From assembly GCA_011176545.1 (NCBI GenBank), contig DUEN01000058.1:1-32852 (forward strand): a stretch of 32,852 nucleotides of DNA. Direction: 5' to 3'. Each line of letters begins with the position of its first letter. The first letter of the stretch is position 1. This DNA is from Caldilineae bacterium. GTDB taxonomy: Bacteria; Chloroflexota; Anaerolineae; DUEN01. Of the stretch, positions 32,374 through 32,852 are shown piece after piece. The position numbers were made by a program, and so were the translations under genes. Below the pieces are notes generated by a model. The model was not told where the DNA came from and did not search any database. It saw nothing but the letters and a program-made list of their open reading frames with translations.

Positions 32374-32402
32374 ATTCTAAGCACAAAGCGCGTGCTGTGC
32401 AA
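32374..32402 (-). promoter_or_regulatory. Possible promoter of the frameshifted gene
   Basis: On the minus strand, -10 TAGAAT (32374-32379) lies 17 bp from a poor -35 TTGCAC (32397-32402). A GCACA...TGTGC inverted repeat covers part of the spacer and the -35. The rest of 32403-32639 shows nothing I can name. Confidence 0.45.
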
Positions 32403-32639
32403 GCGTCCATCTCCTGCCGGAGTACAGCTCGGGAGGATCAGAGTGGCATTCCACCTTACCCTCCTCTGTCTCCCGCGATGAGGTAATGTACCCCGTCACT
32501 GGAGGGCCAAGTTTGAGAGGATCATAGTCAGGATATCTCCAAAGGGGCGTAGGCTGGCCTACAGTCCTATGAAAAGTTCGGGTCGTCTCCCTCTATGATG
32601 TTGGTGAGCTCATAAGAGGTCGCTCGCGGCTCGGCCCCC

Positions 32640-32705
32640 TATAAAATGACAGTGCCTGGGAACCTTTTTCCCCAGGCGGCAGGATTGATCCGCCGCCGAC
32701 TGTTA
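32640..32705 (+). other. Structured intergenic element beside groEL (possible small RNA)
   Basis: A TATAAAAT (32640-32647) is followed by TGACAGT (32647-32653), which pairs loosely with the ACTGTTA ending at 32705. Inside lie GCCTGGG/CCCAGGC (32654-32660/32671-32677) and GGCGGCAGGAT/ATCCGCCGCC (32675-32685/32688-32697), two hairpins that share GGC and so partly compete. A terminator-like stem follows directly. It could be a small plus-strand RNA or part of the groEL 3' region. No -35 is clear. Confidence 0.35.
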
Positions 32706-32740
32706 AAGAGGCAGCCCCTCACCGTGAGGGGCTGCCTCTT
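32706..32740. terminator. Terminator hairpin downstream of groEL
   Basis: The 17-bp perfect arms (32706-32722 with 32724-32740) read AAGAGGCAGCCCCTCAC and its complement. Read on the minus strand it lies 23 bp after the groEL stop and is followed by TTT, so it most likely ends the groEL transcript. It could also serve a plus-strand RNA. Confidence 0.85.
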
Positions 32741-32763
32741 ATCGCTCCAATCGGTTCTCAAGT

Positions 32764-32852
32764 TTAGTATTCAGGCGACGGTGTGGACGGAGCCTTCTCC
32801 TTCTCCGGGATCTCGGTGACCAGCGCCTCGGTGGTGAGGATCATGGCAGCGA
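32764..32852 (-). CDS. groEL: Chaperonin GroEL, C-terminal end only
   Basis: Only the last 28 codons and the stop (32764-32766) are in the window; the gene continues past the right edge. The visible end AAMILTTEALVTEIPEKE matches the GroEL C-terminal pattern (MxLTTEALVxxxPEK). The remaining tail KAPSTPSPEY replaces the Gly-Met repeat of E. coli GroEL, as is common outside Proteobacteria. The protein forms the 14-mer folding chamber. The motif is short but distinctive. Confidence 0.85.
   Translation of the reverse strand, partial: AAMILTTEALVTEIPEKEKAPSTPSPEY

Noticed and set aside
1-32852. CRISPR array, transposase, integrase or phage module
   Set aside because: No regular spacer-repeat array and no protein of these families was found; the repeats seen are short intergenic palindromes.

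Overview
The window looks like a piece of a high-GC Chloroflexota chromosome (Anaerolineae/Caldilineae/Thermoflexia-like). This is an inference from protein style, gene content and dispersed intergenic palindromes; no rRNA or other taxonomic marker is present to prove it. I see no tRNA, rRNA, CRISPR array, transposase or phage gene. It is ordinary chromosomal territory with several unusual details.

Layout. (1) 1-8128, minus strand: a sugar-oligosaccharide locus. It runs substrate-binding lipoprotein, two MalF/MalG-type permeases, then a YicI-like GH31 alpha-xylosidase/alpha-glucosidase cut by the left edge. Upstream lie a histidine phosphatase and an ADP-ribosylglycohydrolase-family protein with added beta domains. 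(2) 8129-9300: a divergent promoter region with a candidate operator, then a plus-strand aldo/keto reductase and a strong terminator. (3) 9352-9607: a small ribbon-helix-helix antitoxin-like gene broken by one extra base. (4) 9657-14193, minus strand: a phosphate-uptake operon pstS-pstC-pstA-pstB-pstB. The two ATPases have complementary defects. (5) 14528-19846, plus strand: ClC channel, tandem universal stress protein, second ClC channel, with a structured leader and a long hairpin. (6) 19921-21266: hisS with its own good promoter. (7) 21506-31255, plus strand: a 1058-residue clan GH-A-like protein with an A-A-B-A-A-B-A repeat array, NAD kinase, a TPR/zinc-finger/membrane protein, recN, a PAP2 phosphatase, a DUF624-like membrane protein and an MFS exporter. 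(8) 31264-32852, minus strand: an FmdB zinc ribbon, a frameshifted unknown gene, a structured intergenic element, and the last 28 codons of groEL.

How the genes fit together. The first block imports an oligosaccharide (xyloglucan- or maltodextrin-like) and hydrolyses it. The pst block imports phosphate, with a probable sigma-70 promoter just upstream of pstS; no phoU or two-component genes lie in the window. The ClC-Usp-ClC block may serve anion or pH homeostasis under stress.

The most interesting points are: a predicted asymmetric heterodimeric PstB ATPase; paired ClC proteins that both lack the internal proton glutamate; a covarying AACCCCGG palindrome used in two different contexts; an identical 20-bp TTACG-type repeat in two unrelated intergenic regions; and two genes each broken by one extra base, one of which was recovered by reading the intergenic DNA.
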